Part shown: piece by piece, positions 40,485-48,922 of the stretch
Layout of the letters: each line of letters opens with the position of its first letter
Position numbering within the stretch: position 1 is the stretch's first letter
NCBI GenBank assembly: GCA_964437445.1
Contig: CAYTGR010000018.1
Location: forward strand, 1 to 64,000
Length of the DNA stretch: 64,000 bases
Direction: 5' to 3'
From: CAYTGR01 sp964437445
GTDB taxonomy: Bacteria > Chloroflexota > Anaerolineae > B4-G1 > SLSP01
Translations under genes and position numbers: made by a program
The notes under the pieces: model-generated
The model's database searches: none
What the model was told of the DNA's origin: nothing
The model's input: only the letters and a program-made list of their open reading frames with translations

Positions 40485-42737
40485 TCATTCCACAGATGGT
40501 TCGCGCTCCCGGCTCTCCCAAAAGGTCTGCAGGGCGATGAAGGGGACCGCCGGCTGCTGGTCGCCGTGCTTGCCCGTGTTCCAGGTGACAATCAGCTCTT
40601 TACGGGCGCGGGTGAGGCCCACATAGAGCAGCCGGAGCCGCTCCGCGGCGTAATCCAGCCGGGCCTGCTGTGTCGCCACGCCTTCCTCGTAGTAAGCGCC
40701 CCATTCGTCCTCGGCGAGCACAGCGCGCAATTGAGCCAGCGCCTCGGCTTCCAGATTCAGCTTGCCACGTACAAACCACTTTTCTGAGATGAAAGCATCG
40801 TAGGACAGCGCCGAGGGGAAATCGTAGTTGTTAACCGAGAGCAGGTAGACGCGATCCCATTCCAGCCCTTTGGCCTTGTGCATGGTGGAGATGACGACCT
40901 TGCCTTTGTAAGCGTCGGGGTTGAAACCGGTGTCGTCCTCGCTCAATCCTAAGAATTTGCGTTCGTTGCGGGCGACAACGGCGAGCTCGTTGGTCAGTTC
41001 GGGCAGCCGCCAGTCGGCGTGTTGATCGCCGGTGCGGCGCAGCGTCACGGCCAGCTTGTGCGCGATGGCCAGGTCGGCCGGTTGGTCAAAGAGATCTTGT
41101 GCGACGGTGAGCAGCAGCTGGTCAATTGGCAGCAGTGTGGCCCCTTGCCAGCGTTGCACTAAGGTGCGGAACTCGGCCAGCAGTCCGTGGAGCAGCGGAT
41201 CCTCCTCGGCGATCCCCTGCTCGGCCAGCCAGTCGCGCTCTAACCGCGGCCAGAGGTAATCCTCCACCCGTGGGCATTTGCGCAGCAGCTTCAGGGCGCG
41301 CTCCAGGCGCGGCTTGAGCTCCGCGTCCTTGCGATCATGCCGCCGCCACGCCTCGTAGACCCGGGCCAGCTTGGGCGCGGAGATCGGATCGGCCAGGTAG
41401 GCGGCGACGGTGCCCAACACACCGGCCGCCTCGCGGGTAGAGCGAGTGCTTTTGAGCAACTCCACCACTTCCACGCCCCGCTGTTTGAGCTCGGTGACAA
41501 TAGCCACACCGCGATCGTTGCGCGGGACGAGCACGGCTACCGTCGCCTCGGGGTGCTCCGGCAACCATTTCTGGAGCGACTCAGCCACCGCCTGTACCTC
41601 TGCCTGGGGCGAGAATTGGGTGGTGATAAAGCGAACCTGCGCCGGCACGTCGGGAGGGTTGGGCTGCGGATCGCCGGGCGGCGTCGGCTTGATGTAAGGC
41701 AGAGCCAGCGCTTCCCGCAAAGCCAAAACAGGATGGTTGTCCTGCACCCAATCAATCAGGTAGTTAGCCAGGGTGATAATGCTCAGCATGGAACGCCCTG
41801 AATTGGGCAGTTCACGCGGCTGGACATCCGGCTCGTGGAGGAAATCTTTCAGGAATTTGGGGCTGGCGGTGGTGAAAGTCTCGTAGATCGCCTGATTGGG
41901 ATCGCCCACCCGCACCCAGTTGCCGGTCTCGCCCACCAGCAGCCGGAGAATCCGCTCCTGTAACTCGCTGCTGTCCTGCGCCTCGTCCTCCAGGATGTAG
42001 GGCCAGCGCGCCCGCAGCCGCTCCAGGAAGGGCCGGTCCAGTTGCAAGGCCAGGAGCGCTAAGCGGATCAGGTCATCAAAATCCACCGCGCCCCGATAGG
42101 CCAGCGCGCGCTGGTAATCGGCGTAGATGGCGTAGCCCATCTCGGCCAGCGGGAAAGTCTGCCCGGCGGCGTCTAAGCGGGCGCGGAGCGCCGCCGGCGT
42201 TAGCTGCAAATCCTTGGCCACGCGGATGAAGTTGCCGCCGATGCTGGTTACCAGAGCCGGCCATTGGTCACGGCGGACCCATTCGCGCTTGCGCTCATCC
42301 AGGTCGGGCAGGAGGTAATCATCCAGCGCGTCGGGATGGCTGTGCAGCCAGGCGGTGGCCGATTCCTGCAAGATTTGCTCGGCAGCGCGCTCGTCTATGA
42401 TCTGAAAGTCGTCGCTCAAGCCGACCAGTGCCGGCCGCTCGCGGACGATGTCGTGCGCCAGGCCGTGGAGCGTCCGCACCCGATAGCCGAGGTTGGGGAG
42501 CAAGCCCCGCTCCTTGACGAAGGTGGCGACCCGGCTGGCGAAGTTATCCACGGCGGAATTGACCAGGGTGACGACAAGCACTTCCTGGTCGTCGCCGAGA
42601 TAGCCCTCCGCGATCAGTTGCGCGGCCAGCAGCGAGAGCGTCCAGGTCTTGCCGCTGCCCGGCACCGCCGAGACGCCCATTTTCCCGGCGGTGTAGGCCA
42701 GGACTTCTTGTTGTTTGGGGCGAGGGTGGAAGGTCAT
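40485..42737 (-). CDS. UvrD/Rep (AddA-like) DNA helicase
   Basis: 750-residue superfamily 1A helicase. Q motif RPKQQEVLAY, Walker A AVPGSGKTWT at 25-34, Walker B ILEDEAQDSS and motif III VRVGDPNQAIYETF; late motifs STMHKAKGLEWDRVYL and RLLYVGLTRARKEL. All are intact, so it is an active 3'-5' helicase. It lacks the C-terminal nuclease of true AddA or RecB; that activity is encoded by the next gene. It begins 7 nt after the acetyltransferase-like gene. Confidence 0.92.
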   Translation of the reverse strand: MTFHPRPKQQEVLAYTAGKMGVSAVPGSGKTWTLSLLAAQLIAEGYLGDDQEVLVVTLVNSAVDNFASRVATFVKERGLLPNLGYRVRTLHGLAHDIVRERPALVGLSDDFQIIDERAAEQILQESATAWLHSHPDALDDYLLPDLDERKREWVRRDQWPALVTSIGGNFIRVAKDLQLTPAALRARLDAAGQTFPLAEMGYAIYADYQRALAYRGAVDFDDLIRLALLALQLDRPFLERLRARWPYILEDEAQDSSELQERILRLLVGETGNWVRVGDPNQAIYETFTTASPKFLKDFLHEPDVQPRELPNSGRSMLSIITLANYLIDWVQDNHPVLALREALALPYIKPTPPGDPQPNPPDVPAQVRFITTQFSPQAEVQAVAESLQKWLPEHPEATVAVLVPRNDRGVAIVTELKQRGVEVVELLKSTRSTREAAGVLGTVAAYLADPISAPKLARVYEAWRRHDRKDAELKPRLERALKLLRKCPRVEDYLWPRLERDWLAEQGIAEEDPLLHGLLAEFRTLVQRWQGATLLPIDQLLLTVAQDLFDQPADLAIAHKLAVTLRRTGDQHADWRLPELTNELAVVARNERKFLGLSEDDTGFNPDAYKGKVVISTMHKAKGLEWDRVYLLSVNNYDFPSALSYDAFISEKWFVRGKLNLEAEALAQLRAVLAEDEWGAYYEEGVATQQARLDYAAERLRLLYVGLTRARKELIVTWNTGKHGDQQPAVPFIALQTFWESREREPSVE

Positions 42738-42744
42738 AGCGCCC

Positions 42745-43389
42745 TCAGTCCTCAGCCCTCAGGAAGGCAGCGGGCGTAGCGAATAGCGTTTGCAGCGCGG
42801 TGAAGAAATGCGCTACATGGAGGCCGTCCACCAGGGCGTGGTGGACCTGGACGGCGACCGGCAGGCTGTACTGCCCCTGCTCGGCGGTGTACTTCCCCCA
42901 GGCGATGCGCGGGAAGGAGTCGTCGGCGCCGGCAACCGGATGGGTCATGCTGGTGAAGGCGAGCCACGGCAGGCTGGTGATAAACAGCAGGTCGTCCCGG
43001 CCCGGCTCATCTGCCAGCGAGGGCGCGGTGCGCGCGGCGGCAATCCCGGCCGCGACTGTTTCCGCAAAGTGCAGGAATGCCGGGGTATAGCCCACCGTAC
43101 AAAAGCCGAAAAGGTTGTTTTCGCCCAGCACGGTGAACGAGGGGTGGACGACGGAGTGTTCCACCACACCGGCGGGGCGCAAACGGTAGCGGAACTCCGG
43201 GACCTCGTTGGCGGCGCGGGTGACGGCGTAGAGCAGCGCCGTGAAGAGGGGAATCCCCTGCGCTTTGATGAGTGGCATAAGCGCGGTGATCTCCACCGGC
43301 ACGCAAAGGCTGAAATGCGGCTGAGCCAACGTCCGGTAAAGCTCGTAGTGCGCCCGCCGGGGCCATTGTTGCAAGTTAAGATAGGTCAT
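42745..43389 (-). CDS. Chloramphenicol-acetyltransferase-like (CatA fold) protein in the helicase operon
   Basis: 214 residues, normal for type A CAT trimers. The catalytic motif VQVHHALVDGLHVAHFF near residue 183-198 has the HHxxxDG box. The N-terminal region (RAHYELYRTLAQPHFSLCVPV) fits too. Acetyl-CoA-dependent O-acetylation is expected, but resistance is not implied: chromosomal Xat-like homologues act on unknown substrates. It sits between the two helicase genes of an AddAB-like operon. Confidence 0.85.
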   Translation of the reverse strand: MTYLNLQQWPRRAHYELYRTLAQPHFSLCVPVEITALMPLIKAQGIPLFTALLYAVTRAANEVPEFRYRLRPAGVVEHSVVHPSFTVLGENNLFGFCTVGYTPAFLHFAETVAAGIAAARTAPSLADEPGRDDLLFITSLPWLAFTSMTHPVAGADDSFPRIAWGKYTAEQGQYSLPVAVQVHHALVDGLHVAHFFTALQTLFATPAAFLRAED

Positions 43390-43400
43390 GGGTTATCATA

Positions 43401-43457
43401 GCGAATGGCGAATGGCGAATGGCGGAAAGGAAGTTTCATCCCTTACCCTTCCGCTTT
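43401..43457. repeat. Heptameric repeats between two operon genes
   Basis: GCGAATG three times plus GCGGAAA (43401-43428), then TCATCCC/TTACCCT/TCCGCTT/TCATCCT. The latter encode the last residues and stop of the helicase gene. Confidence 0.75.
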
Positions 43458-45644
43458 CATCCTTAGCACTTGTTGGAAGGCTTTCAGCAGCGGGCCTTGC
43501 TGTTCAAAGCCCTGTTCGCCCAGCTCGCTCAGCGCCAAATAAACGGTACAGCGACAGCGGCGGAGCAGTCCCAGCGCCAGGCGGTAGAGCGTCTCCTGGC
43601 GGGCGGCGTATTCCTCGGTGTCGGTCCAGGGCCGGTCGCCGGGCCAGGCCCGGCTGAGGACGTAGGGCTGCGTCAGCGGCTGGTAGAGCCGTTCCCACCA
43701 GGCGGAGCTTCCCGCCTCCAGCCAGAACTGCACCGTGACCGGGCGGTTGGTCATCAGGAAGGTGTAAGCCGGGGCCAGCAAGACCGCTTCTTCCGGCGTG
43801 GTCTGCCAGCTGCGGATGTATTGCGCGGCAACGACGCCATCCTGTACCATCTCTAAATACTCCTGCCCCAGCGATTTGCCCTCCGGCAGCGCGTCGCCGA
43901 TGGCCCAGCGGAACTTCTGGATGGATTCAATGAGATTGGCGGTGATGGCGCCGGCGTCAAACAGGCCGTGGAAGCCGAAACCCGGCTGCGAGAGCACCTC
44001 GCCGAACAACCGGCTCAGGAAATGGTCCAGCGCCTCAGCCGTTGACTCTTGCTCTCCGGCCAACCAGGTGCGCAGCTGCTCATAACGGTTTCCCAGTACA
44101 AACGTGATCCGCTCCTGCATGGCCGCGTTGAGCTGCGCGAACGGCGTTAAGGTCGGCACACCAGCCTTGACGCGGTAGACGATCTCGGCGAGCAGCTGGG
44201 CCCGCACCAGATCCAGCCCCTCAATCGCCTGCATCAGCGCGTAGGCCACGTCAAACCGGGTAGGGCAGAGGCCCCAGGCCGGGTGCGCGAGCGCCGTTAG
44301 CGTGAGCAGGCATTGGGTCGCCGGCTCGTCACGCAGCGCCCGCGAGGGCCGGTGCGACCGCGCCGGGATCCCCAGCCGCTCCAGCCGGTTCATGAGCGAG
44401 AAACGCAGCGAATCGCTCAGGAAGGGAGCCAGCACCACAATTTCACCCGGCGGGACGGCCTGCTCCCGTACCAACCGGGCGACTTCCCCCGCTACCCAAT
44501 CCAACATCTCCGGGTGGTAGCGGCTGGATTCAAAAACCAGAGCCGGACCACGGTTACTATCAGCCGCGCTCAAATCCGTCCCGTGGTCCGTCGTCTGTCG
44601 TCCGTCCTCTCCCCCGTGGTCCGTTATCTGTTGTTTGCCGTCTTCTTCGTGGTCTGTGGTCTGTGGTCTGTGGTCTCTTTTTCCCAACGCCCGCGCCAAT
44701 TTCCGCTGAAGCGCTGCCATCGCTGGCGTGGTGACGAACGAGGCGGAGAAGGCCAGCTGTTCATCACAGAGCTGGCCGAGGGCGGCGGCGCTCTCCGGGT
44801 CGGCCCCCAGGAAGCGCCGGTAGCCCGCCTCCGTGTCGTGGATCAGCAGCGCCGATTCCAGCCGGGGCAGCCAGGCGCGCAGCAGGTCGTGGGCGACGGG
44901 GGTATCCTCCTCCACGTTGTCGTAGATCAGGTGGCGGTAACGGGCCAGCAGATAATCGCGGCAGAGCGGTTGCGGCCAGAGGTGCTGGAGAAAGACTTCC
45001 AGCTGGAGCGAGAAATCCAGCAGGTTGTGCTGCAAGCAGAATTCGCGGAAGCGGGTCGCGCACTCCTGCGCCTCGTCGTAGACGCGACGCTGCGCCGGCT
45101 CGCCCACCCAGGCCGCTTTGAGCCGGGGGCCGAGCTCGGTGTAGGGGAACCCAACGACCGCTGCCTTATTGAGGTTGTCTAAAATCTGGCTGTAGAGCCG
45201 GTTGCGGTCAATTGTGATCGTCTCAAAGTAGCCCTGCTCCAGCAGGGGGCGGACCAAGCGGGCCATGAAGTATTGGGCGGTCTCTAACGTGAGGAAGGTA
45301 GGCGGGCGGTGGGGATGGGCAAAGCCGGCCTCCTCGGCGACCAGCGGCCAGAAGAGGTCCACCATCCGTTGCGCCAGACCGCCCAGCGTGGCAACGCTGA
45401 CCAGACCGCCGGCGACGACGTCGGGCCGGCGCAGGGCCGTCAGATAGGGTTCGGCCAGCGTCCGCTGCGGGGTCAGCACCAGCACCGCATCGGCCCAGAC
45501 CCCCTGGGCCAGCAGGTGCCCCAGCCGCGCAACGGCCGCGGTCGTCTTCCCGCTGCCGGCCGGGCCGGTGAGGAACAGGGTCCCGCGAGGAGGGCGTTCC
45601 ACCACGGCCTGTTGGTGAGAGGTGAGCTCGGGCATCGTTCCCAT
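43443..45644 (-). CDS. AddB-like second helicase subunit, lacking nuclease domain
   Basis: 733 residues. Walker A TGPAGSGKTTAAVAR at 26-40; the Walker B region reads LIYDNVEEDTP rather than DEAQD. SF1-like organisation continues with GEIVVLAPFLSDSLRFSLMNRL and LGIPARSHRPSRALRDEP, resembling AddB-type helicase-like subunits. There is no PD-(D/E)XK module or Fe-S Cys at its end; the nuclease is the separate gene at 39627. A low-complexity insert at about residues 323-355 is encoded by heptamers. A TACAAT box ends 6 nt before the ATG at 45644. First gene of the operon. Confidence 0.82.
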   Translation of the reverse strand: MGTMPELTSHQQAVVERPPRGTLFLTGPAGSGKTTAAVARLGHLLAQGVWADAVLVLTPQRTLAEPYLTALRRPDVVAGGLVSVATLGGLAQRMVDLFWPLVAEEAGFAHPHRPPTFLTLETAQYFMARLVRPLLEQGYFETITIDRNRLYSQILDNLNKAAVVGFPYTELGPRLKAAWVGEPAQRRVYDEAQECATRFREFCLQHNLLDFSLQLEVFLQHLWPQPLCRDYLLARYRHLIYDNVEEDTPVAHDLLRAWLPRLESALLIHDTEAGYRRFLGADPESAAALGQLCDEQLAFSASFVTTPAMAALQRKLARALGKRDHRPQTTDHEEDGKQQITDHGGEDGRQTTDHGTDLSAADSNRGPALVFESSRYHPEMLDWVAGEVARLVREQAVPPGEIVVLAPFLSDSLRFSLMNRLERLGIPARSHRPSRALRDEPATQCLLTLTALAHPAWGLCPTRFDVAYALMQAIEGLDLVRAQLLAEIVYRVKAGVPTLTPFAQLNAAMQERITFVLGNRYEQLRTWLAGEQESTAEALDHFLSRLFGEVLSQPGFGFHGLFDAGAITANLIESIQKFRWAIGDALPEGKSLGQEYLEMVQDGVVAAQYIRSWQTTPEEAVLLAPAYTFLMTNRPVTVQFWLEAGSSAWWERLYQPLTQPYVLSRAWPGDRPWTDTEEYAARQETLYRLALGLLRRCRCTVYLALSELGEQGFEQQGPLLKAFQQVLRMKAEG
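44582..44677. repeat. Heptameric repeats inside the AddB-like gene
   Basis: Units of type TGGTCTG, GTCCGTC and TTATCTG in tandem, encoding His/Asp/Thr/Gln-rich peptides such as QTTDHGTD. The same 7-mers occur between genes at 12632 and 54888. Confidence 0.85.
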
Positions 45645-45687
45645 GCCCCTATTGTAACGCTAATTGGCAGAAGTTCATCCCAGGTGG

Positions 45688-46158
45688 TTACAGGTTTGTT
45701 GAGGTATGGGTCACCGGTATCTGTTTCAATGCAAGACGGTTCAGTGTGGGTAAAACAGGCAATTCAACCCGCATTCGACGGGCAAAACTGTGCAGATACT
45801 CCCGTGCATATGGCCACAAGAGGGTCATGGCCGAAATATGCTCAAATTCTTCCCACACCTCTGGGCTTAACGTTTCCCAATCACACTGGACCTCAAATAA
45901 ACCTTCCAGGGTGAAGTTCAGGTGAAATTCAGGTCGCCTGGCATCTGGGCCTTTGACATGGAGTGTCAAAAACACTGAAGCTTGCTGCTGCTCCCTATGG
46001 GGCACAATGCTAAGATCAAGGCCTAAAAAAAATGATGGCGCAGATTCTTGTTCTTCTTCCTCTTCATCCACGGCGGTTTCTTCTGTCAATCTTTCAATGT
46101 TTGCCGTATAGAGTCGCACATCCAACAATTGTAAAGGATAAAGGTGTTCTTGTTCCAT
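45688..46158 (-). CDS. SecB-like chaperone of a toxin-antitoxin system
   Basis: 156 residues. LYPLQLLDVRLYTANIERL, FHLNFTLEGLFEVQ and MTLLWPYAREYLHSFARR with PVLPTLNRLAL match the SecB fold, whose hallmark is the PYARE helix and P-x-L-x-P end. An acidic Asp/Glu run near 30-40 is unusual. It follows an antitoxin gene by 17 nt, with GAGGAA as Shine-Dalgarno. In TAC systems, as with M. tuberculosis Rv1957, the chaperone holds and protects the antitoxin. An upstream ORF extension to 46281 overlaps the antitoxin and is not real. Confidence 0.88.
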   Translation of the reverse strand: MEQEHLYPLQLLDVRLYTANIERLTEETAVDEEEEEQESAPSFFLGLDLSIVPHREQQQASVFLTLHVKGPDARRPEFHLNFTLEGLFEVQCDWETLSPEVWEEFEHISAMTLLWPYAREYLHSFARRMRVELPVLPTLNRLALKQIPVTHTSTNL

Positions 46159-46175
46159 GTTTTTATAACAGTTCC

Positions 46176-46622
46176 TCAAGCTGCTTGATATTGAGTGGCC
46201 GGGACATCTCCTTGAGTGGCAAGGGTAAAACCGGCCCGGCGCTGCGGTGATGCAACGGGGAGACGATGTTTCTTCTCCCACAAAGCCTCAGGGGCAACCG
46301 TGCGAATTTGCGGCACAACATAGGCAACCCTTGCAGGTTCAGGGGATGGCTGGGCACCCAATTGAATGGTCAGCTCCGCCTCTAAAGCTTGAGCCAGACG
46401 TCGCAAGAAATCCAGGGTAGGGTTGGCCAGGCCATTCTCCAGTTTAGAGATGTTGGCTTGCCTGGTTCCGACCCGCCGTGCCAGTTCAGCCTGTGACCAG
46501 CCTTTTGCCAGCCGCAAACGCAAAACAGCATCAGCCAGCTCTAAAGCCGGCCGGAGCTCTTCTTCCGCAGCGACATAGGATGGATCTTGTCGCAATTTTT
46601 TAAGCACTTCTTCGTGCTTCAT
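46176..46622 (-). CDS. higA: HigA-type antitoxin with C-terminal chaperone-addiction tail
   Basis: 148 residues. An XRE helix-turn-helix at about 38-88 (RLAKGWSQAELARRVGTRQANISKLENGL) binds DNA. Beyond it lies an extended hydrophobic tail (VAYVVPQIRTVAPEALWEKK and on), absent from ordinary HigA and expected for a ChAD. In the +1 frame the tail would end in MSRPLNIKQLEELL, with a stop only 4 nt before the chaperone start; removing one C from a CCCC run near 46260 joins the two frames. Regulated by its own palindromic operator upstream of higB. Confidence 0.87.
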   Translation of the reverse strand: MKHEEVLKKLRQDPSYVAAEEELRPALELADAVLRLRLAKGWSQAELARRVGTRQANISKLENGLANPTLDFLRRLAQALEAELTIQLGAQPSPEPARVAYVVPQIRTVAPEALWEKKHRLPVASPQRRAGFTLATQGDVPATQYQAA

Positions 46623-46663
46623 GGTATCTCTCCTTTAAAAGTGATAGCAAAAAGTGGTAGCAA

Positions 46664-47014
46664 TCATGGTTCATAGCCGTGTCTTTGCGAGTAGTCGCTC
46701 TTGTAGGCTACAGCTTTTTCAATGATAACGTCGGCCACTTTATCTGATTTCTTGGTAAAGCCGCAGAGCAAAACTGCTGTATCACGGCGAAAAATGAAAT
46801 ATAAAATCCGCTGCTGCCCATGATGGGTCCTAATACGCAATTCGTGTATGCCATCGCGCAGAATATCGGCATGGGGTTGTTGGAGATTCAAGCCGTGTTC
46901 AGCCAGTAACTCAATTTTGTGCATCACCAGTACCCGCTCTTGAGCGGGCAAACTTTCTATAAAATCTACCACCGGGCAGTCACCATGAACCGTTTCATAG
47001 TACTCAATATTCAT
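46664..47014 (-). CDS. higB: HigB/RelE-type toxin (Gp49 family)
   Basis: 116 residues, the usual length. HELRIRTHHGQQRILYFIF and VLLCGFTKKSDKV match phage Gp49-like HigB, with the Lys/Arg/His residues typical of ribosome-dependent mRNA cleavage. The toxin gene comes first, as in HigBA and unlike RelBE. It is driven by the promoter and operator at 47046-47094. Confidence 0.9.
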   Translation of the reverse strand: MNIEYYETVHGDCPVVDFIESLPAQERVLVMHKIELLAEHGLNLQQPHADILRDGIHELRIRTHHGQQRILYFIFRRDTAVLLCGFTKKSDKVADVIIEKAVAYKSDYSQRHGYEP

Positions 47015-47045
47015 ACATTTTTCTCGGCGCTGCCTGATACTTTGT

Positions 47046-47094
47046 TATAGCATATATGCTATACTACTATAACATCATTTGCTAAACCTGTCAA
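47046..47094 (-). promoter_or_regulatory. higBA promoter with palindromic operator
   Basis: On the minus strand TTGACA (47089-47094) and TATAGT (47066-47071) with a 17-bp spacer. TATAGCATATATGCTATA, a perfect 18-bp palindrome (47046-47063), covers the transcription start. It is a textbook site for antitoxin autorepression. Confidence 0.85.
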
Positions 47095-47125
47095 CAGACA
47101 AACAGCGGTCAGCGGTGGAATCCAT

Positions 47126-48283
47126 TCAGAGCAGGCGAATTTTGGGTTTGCCCAAGGTGCGCCCCTTCCAGGTGGAGGTGCCGCGCAGGGCCAGTCTCAG
47201 CGAGCGCAGGGCGACGATCACATCCAACAGGGTGCTCAAGGGATAGAGCGGGACGGTATAGAGCGGCAGGCGCAGCCGCCCATAGGGCAGCCCCCAGACC
47301 AGCCAGGATTCAACGATAGCCACAGCTGCCAGCCCAACGCTTGCCGCCGGAACCGGTTGTCCCAGTCCTTTCAACAGCAAGACGATGAGCGGCTCCCAGG
47401 TCACCAGGAGCATCCAGCCCCAGATGAAGAGATAGGGCAACAGCCGGTACTCAAAGGCCGCAAAAAGATTCTTGGTGAAGCCTGCGTAGACTTCGCGGGC
47501 CGAGTGATACATCCGGCAGCGGAGGCGCGCGGTAGCATCCACCATCCGCCAGCGCAGCCCCGCCGCCTTGATTCGCTGCGTCAATGCCAGATCGTCCACC
47601 GCTTCCCCGCGTATCGCCGCATAGCCGCCGATCTGCTCAAAGGCGGCGCGCCGGAAGAGGAGGAATTGTCCGATGGAAGCCGAGAGCTGCGGCAGGCGGA
47701 GCCGGTGCGCGAGCGCGAAAGGCAGGAGCGCGAAGAAGGCCCAGGAGAACATGGGGACGATCAGCCGTTCGGCCCAGGTGACGACCTCCTGGCGGACAAA
47801 GACGCTCAGCAGGTCGGCCTGTTCGGCGACCAGGGCACTGACTGCGTCGTGCAGCAGCGTGGGGTGATGCACGGTATCGGCGTCGGTAAACAGGAGCAGG
47901 TCACCGGTCGCGGCCTGGGCCAGCTGGTGGCAGGCCCAGTGCTTGCCCAGCCAGCCAGGGGGGAGGTCGGCGCCCGCCAAGAGGTGCAGCCGGTCGTCGG
48001 CGGCAGCCAGCGCGGCCAGAATCTCGCCGGTCCGGTCCGTGGAGTGATCGTTCAGGACCCAGAGCTCAAAAGTGGGGTAATCCTGTGCCAGCACCGAGCT
48101 GACACAGGCCTCAATGTTCTGCTCCTCATTACGGGCCGGGATCAGCACCGAGACGCGCGGGAGGTGCACAGGCCGGGAGTAACGCTCTACCCGCCGCACG
48201 GCGCGCAGGTTGCTCAGGGTGATGAGCAGGGCCACGGTGAGGAAGCCCACCACGCCGATCTGGTGGATAGGCAAGCCGGTCAT
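47126..48283 (-). CDS. Family 2 glycosyltransferase with membrane segments (CrtQ/HpnB-like)
   Basis: 385 residues. An N-terminal transmembrane helix, then VSVLIPARNEEQNIEACVSSVL, LLFTDADTVHHP (DxD) and DDLALTQRIKAAGLRWRM (acceptor base and QxxRW-like). Three more hydrophobic segments end it. Such proteins glycosylate carotenoids, hopanoids or other lipids at the membrane. The ATG at 48283 overlaps the plsY stop by ATGA, so a lipid link is plausible. Starting at 48346 would force a long overlap. Confidence 0.85.
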   Translation of the reverse strand: MTGLPIHQIGVVGFLTVALLITLSNLRAVRRVERYSRPVHLPRVSVLIPARNEEQNIEACVSSVLAQDYPTFELWVLNDHSTDRTGEILAALAAADDRLHLLAGADLPPGWLGKHWACHQLAQAATGDLLLFTDADTVHHPTLLHDAVSALVAEQADLLSVFVRQEVVTWAERLIVPMFSWAFFALLPFALAHRLRLPQLSASIGQFLLFRRAAFEQIGGYAAIRGEAVDDLALTQRIKAAGLRWRMVDATARLRCRMYHSAREVYAGFTKNLFAAFEYRLLPYLFIWGWMLLVTWEPLIVLLLKGLGQPVPAASVGLAAVAIVESWLVWGLPYGRLRLPLYTVPLYPLSTLLDVIVALRSLRLALRGTSTWKGRTLGKPKIRLL

Positions 48284-48873
48284 GGGGTGCGGCGCAGCCA
48301 GGAGCGCAGTTGCGGGCGACGGGGCAGTTCCTGCCGGTGTTTCCACAGCAGAATCGCCAGGTTGCCGGCCCAGAGGGCCAACAGCGCGGCGTCGGCGCCG
48401 CGCAGCAGCAGGTAGATCAGGAAACCGCTCATGCCGAAGACCACTGCCCAGGCGGAGACAGTTTGCACGGCGTAGCCGAGCACCAGCAAGGTGGTCTGGA
48501 CCGCCAGCGCTTCGCCGGGGAGCACGCCGATCCAGACGCCGCCCGTCACCGCCACGGCCTTGCCGCCCCGTCCACGCAGGAAAGGCGAGAAAGCGTGTCC
48601 GGCCACGGGGGCGAGCGCGACCGGCACCAGCGCCCAGCCGGTGATCCCGTAGACAAAATGGGCCAGCGCTACCGGCAGCGCCCCTTTGAGCATATCCAGG
48701 AACAGCACCGCCAGGCCGACCCCCGCGCCGCCGGCCTGCCAGGCGTTGACCGTGCCGGGATTGCCGTCGCCATAGCGGCGGACATCAGCCCGGGTCACGA
48801 GGCGCCCCAGCACAACCGCAAAGGGCACGGACCCGGCCAGAAATCCTATCAGCGACCACAGGATCATATCCAT
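48280..48873 (-). CDS. plsY: Glycerol-3-phosphate acyltransferase PlsY
   Basis: 197 residues with five or six transmembrane helices. Motifs GSVPFA, GDGNPGTVNAW (usually GSGNPGATN), DMLKGALPV and GHAFSPFLRGRGGKAVA are present. It acylates glycerol-3-phosphate with acyl-phosphate in phospholipid synthesis. Coupled to the glycosyltransferase downstream. The start codon lies within a heptamer repeat. Confidence 0.93.
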   Translation of the reverse strand: MDMILWSLIGFLAGSVPFAVVLGRLVTRADVRRYGDGNPGTVNAWQAGGAGVGLAVLFLDMLKGALPVALAHFVYGITGWALVPVALAPVAGHAFSPFLRGRGGKAVAVTGGVWIGVLPGEALAVQTTLLVLGYAVQTVSAWAVVFGMSGFLIYLLLRGADAALLALWAGNLAILLWKHRQELPRRPQLRSWLRRTP

Positions 48874-48897
48874 TCGCTATTTGCCATCTGCCATTCG
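48870..48897. repeat. Heptameric repeat at the plsY start
   Basis: CCATTCG, CTATTTG, CCATCTG, CCATTCG. The first unit contains the plsY start codon. Confidence 0.7.
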
Positions 48898-48922
48898 CCT
48901 TGTGGGGTGGGAGGCGGGGCCA

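Noticed and set aside
42745..43389. Chloramphenicol acetyltransferase as a resistance gene
   Set aside because: The CatA fold and active-site box are clear, but the gene is embedded in a helicase operon with the same base composition and no mobile element, so a resistance role is not supported.
45688..46281. SecB-like protein starting at 46281
   Set aside because: The first 41 residues overlap the antitoxin out of frame and have no SecB similarity; the ATG at 46158 with GAGGAA is the start.
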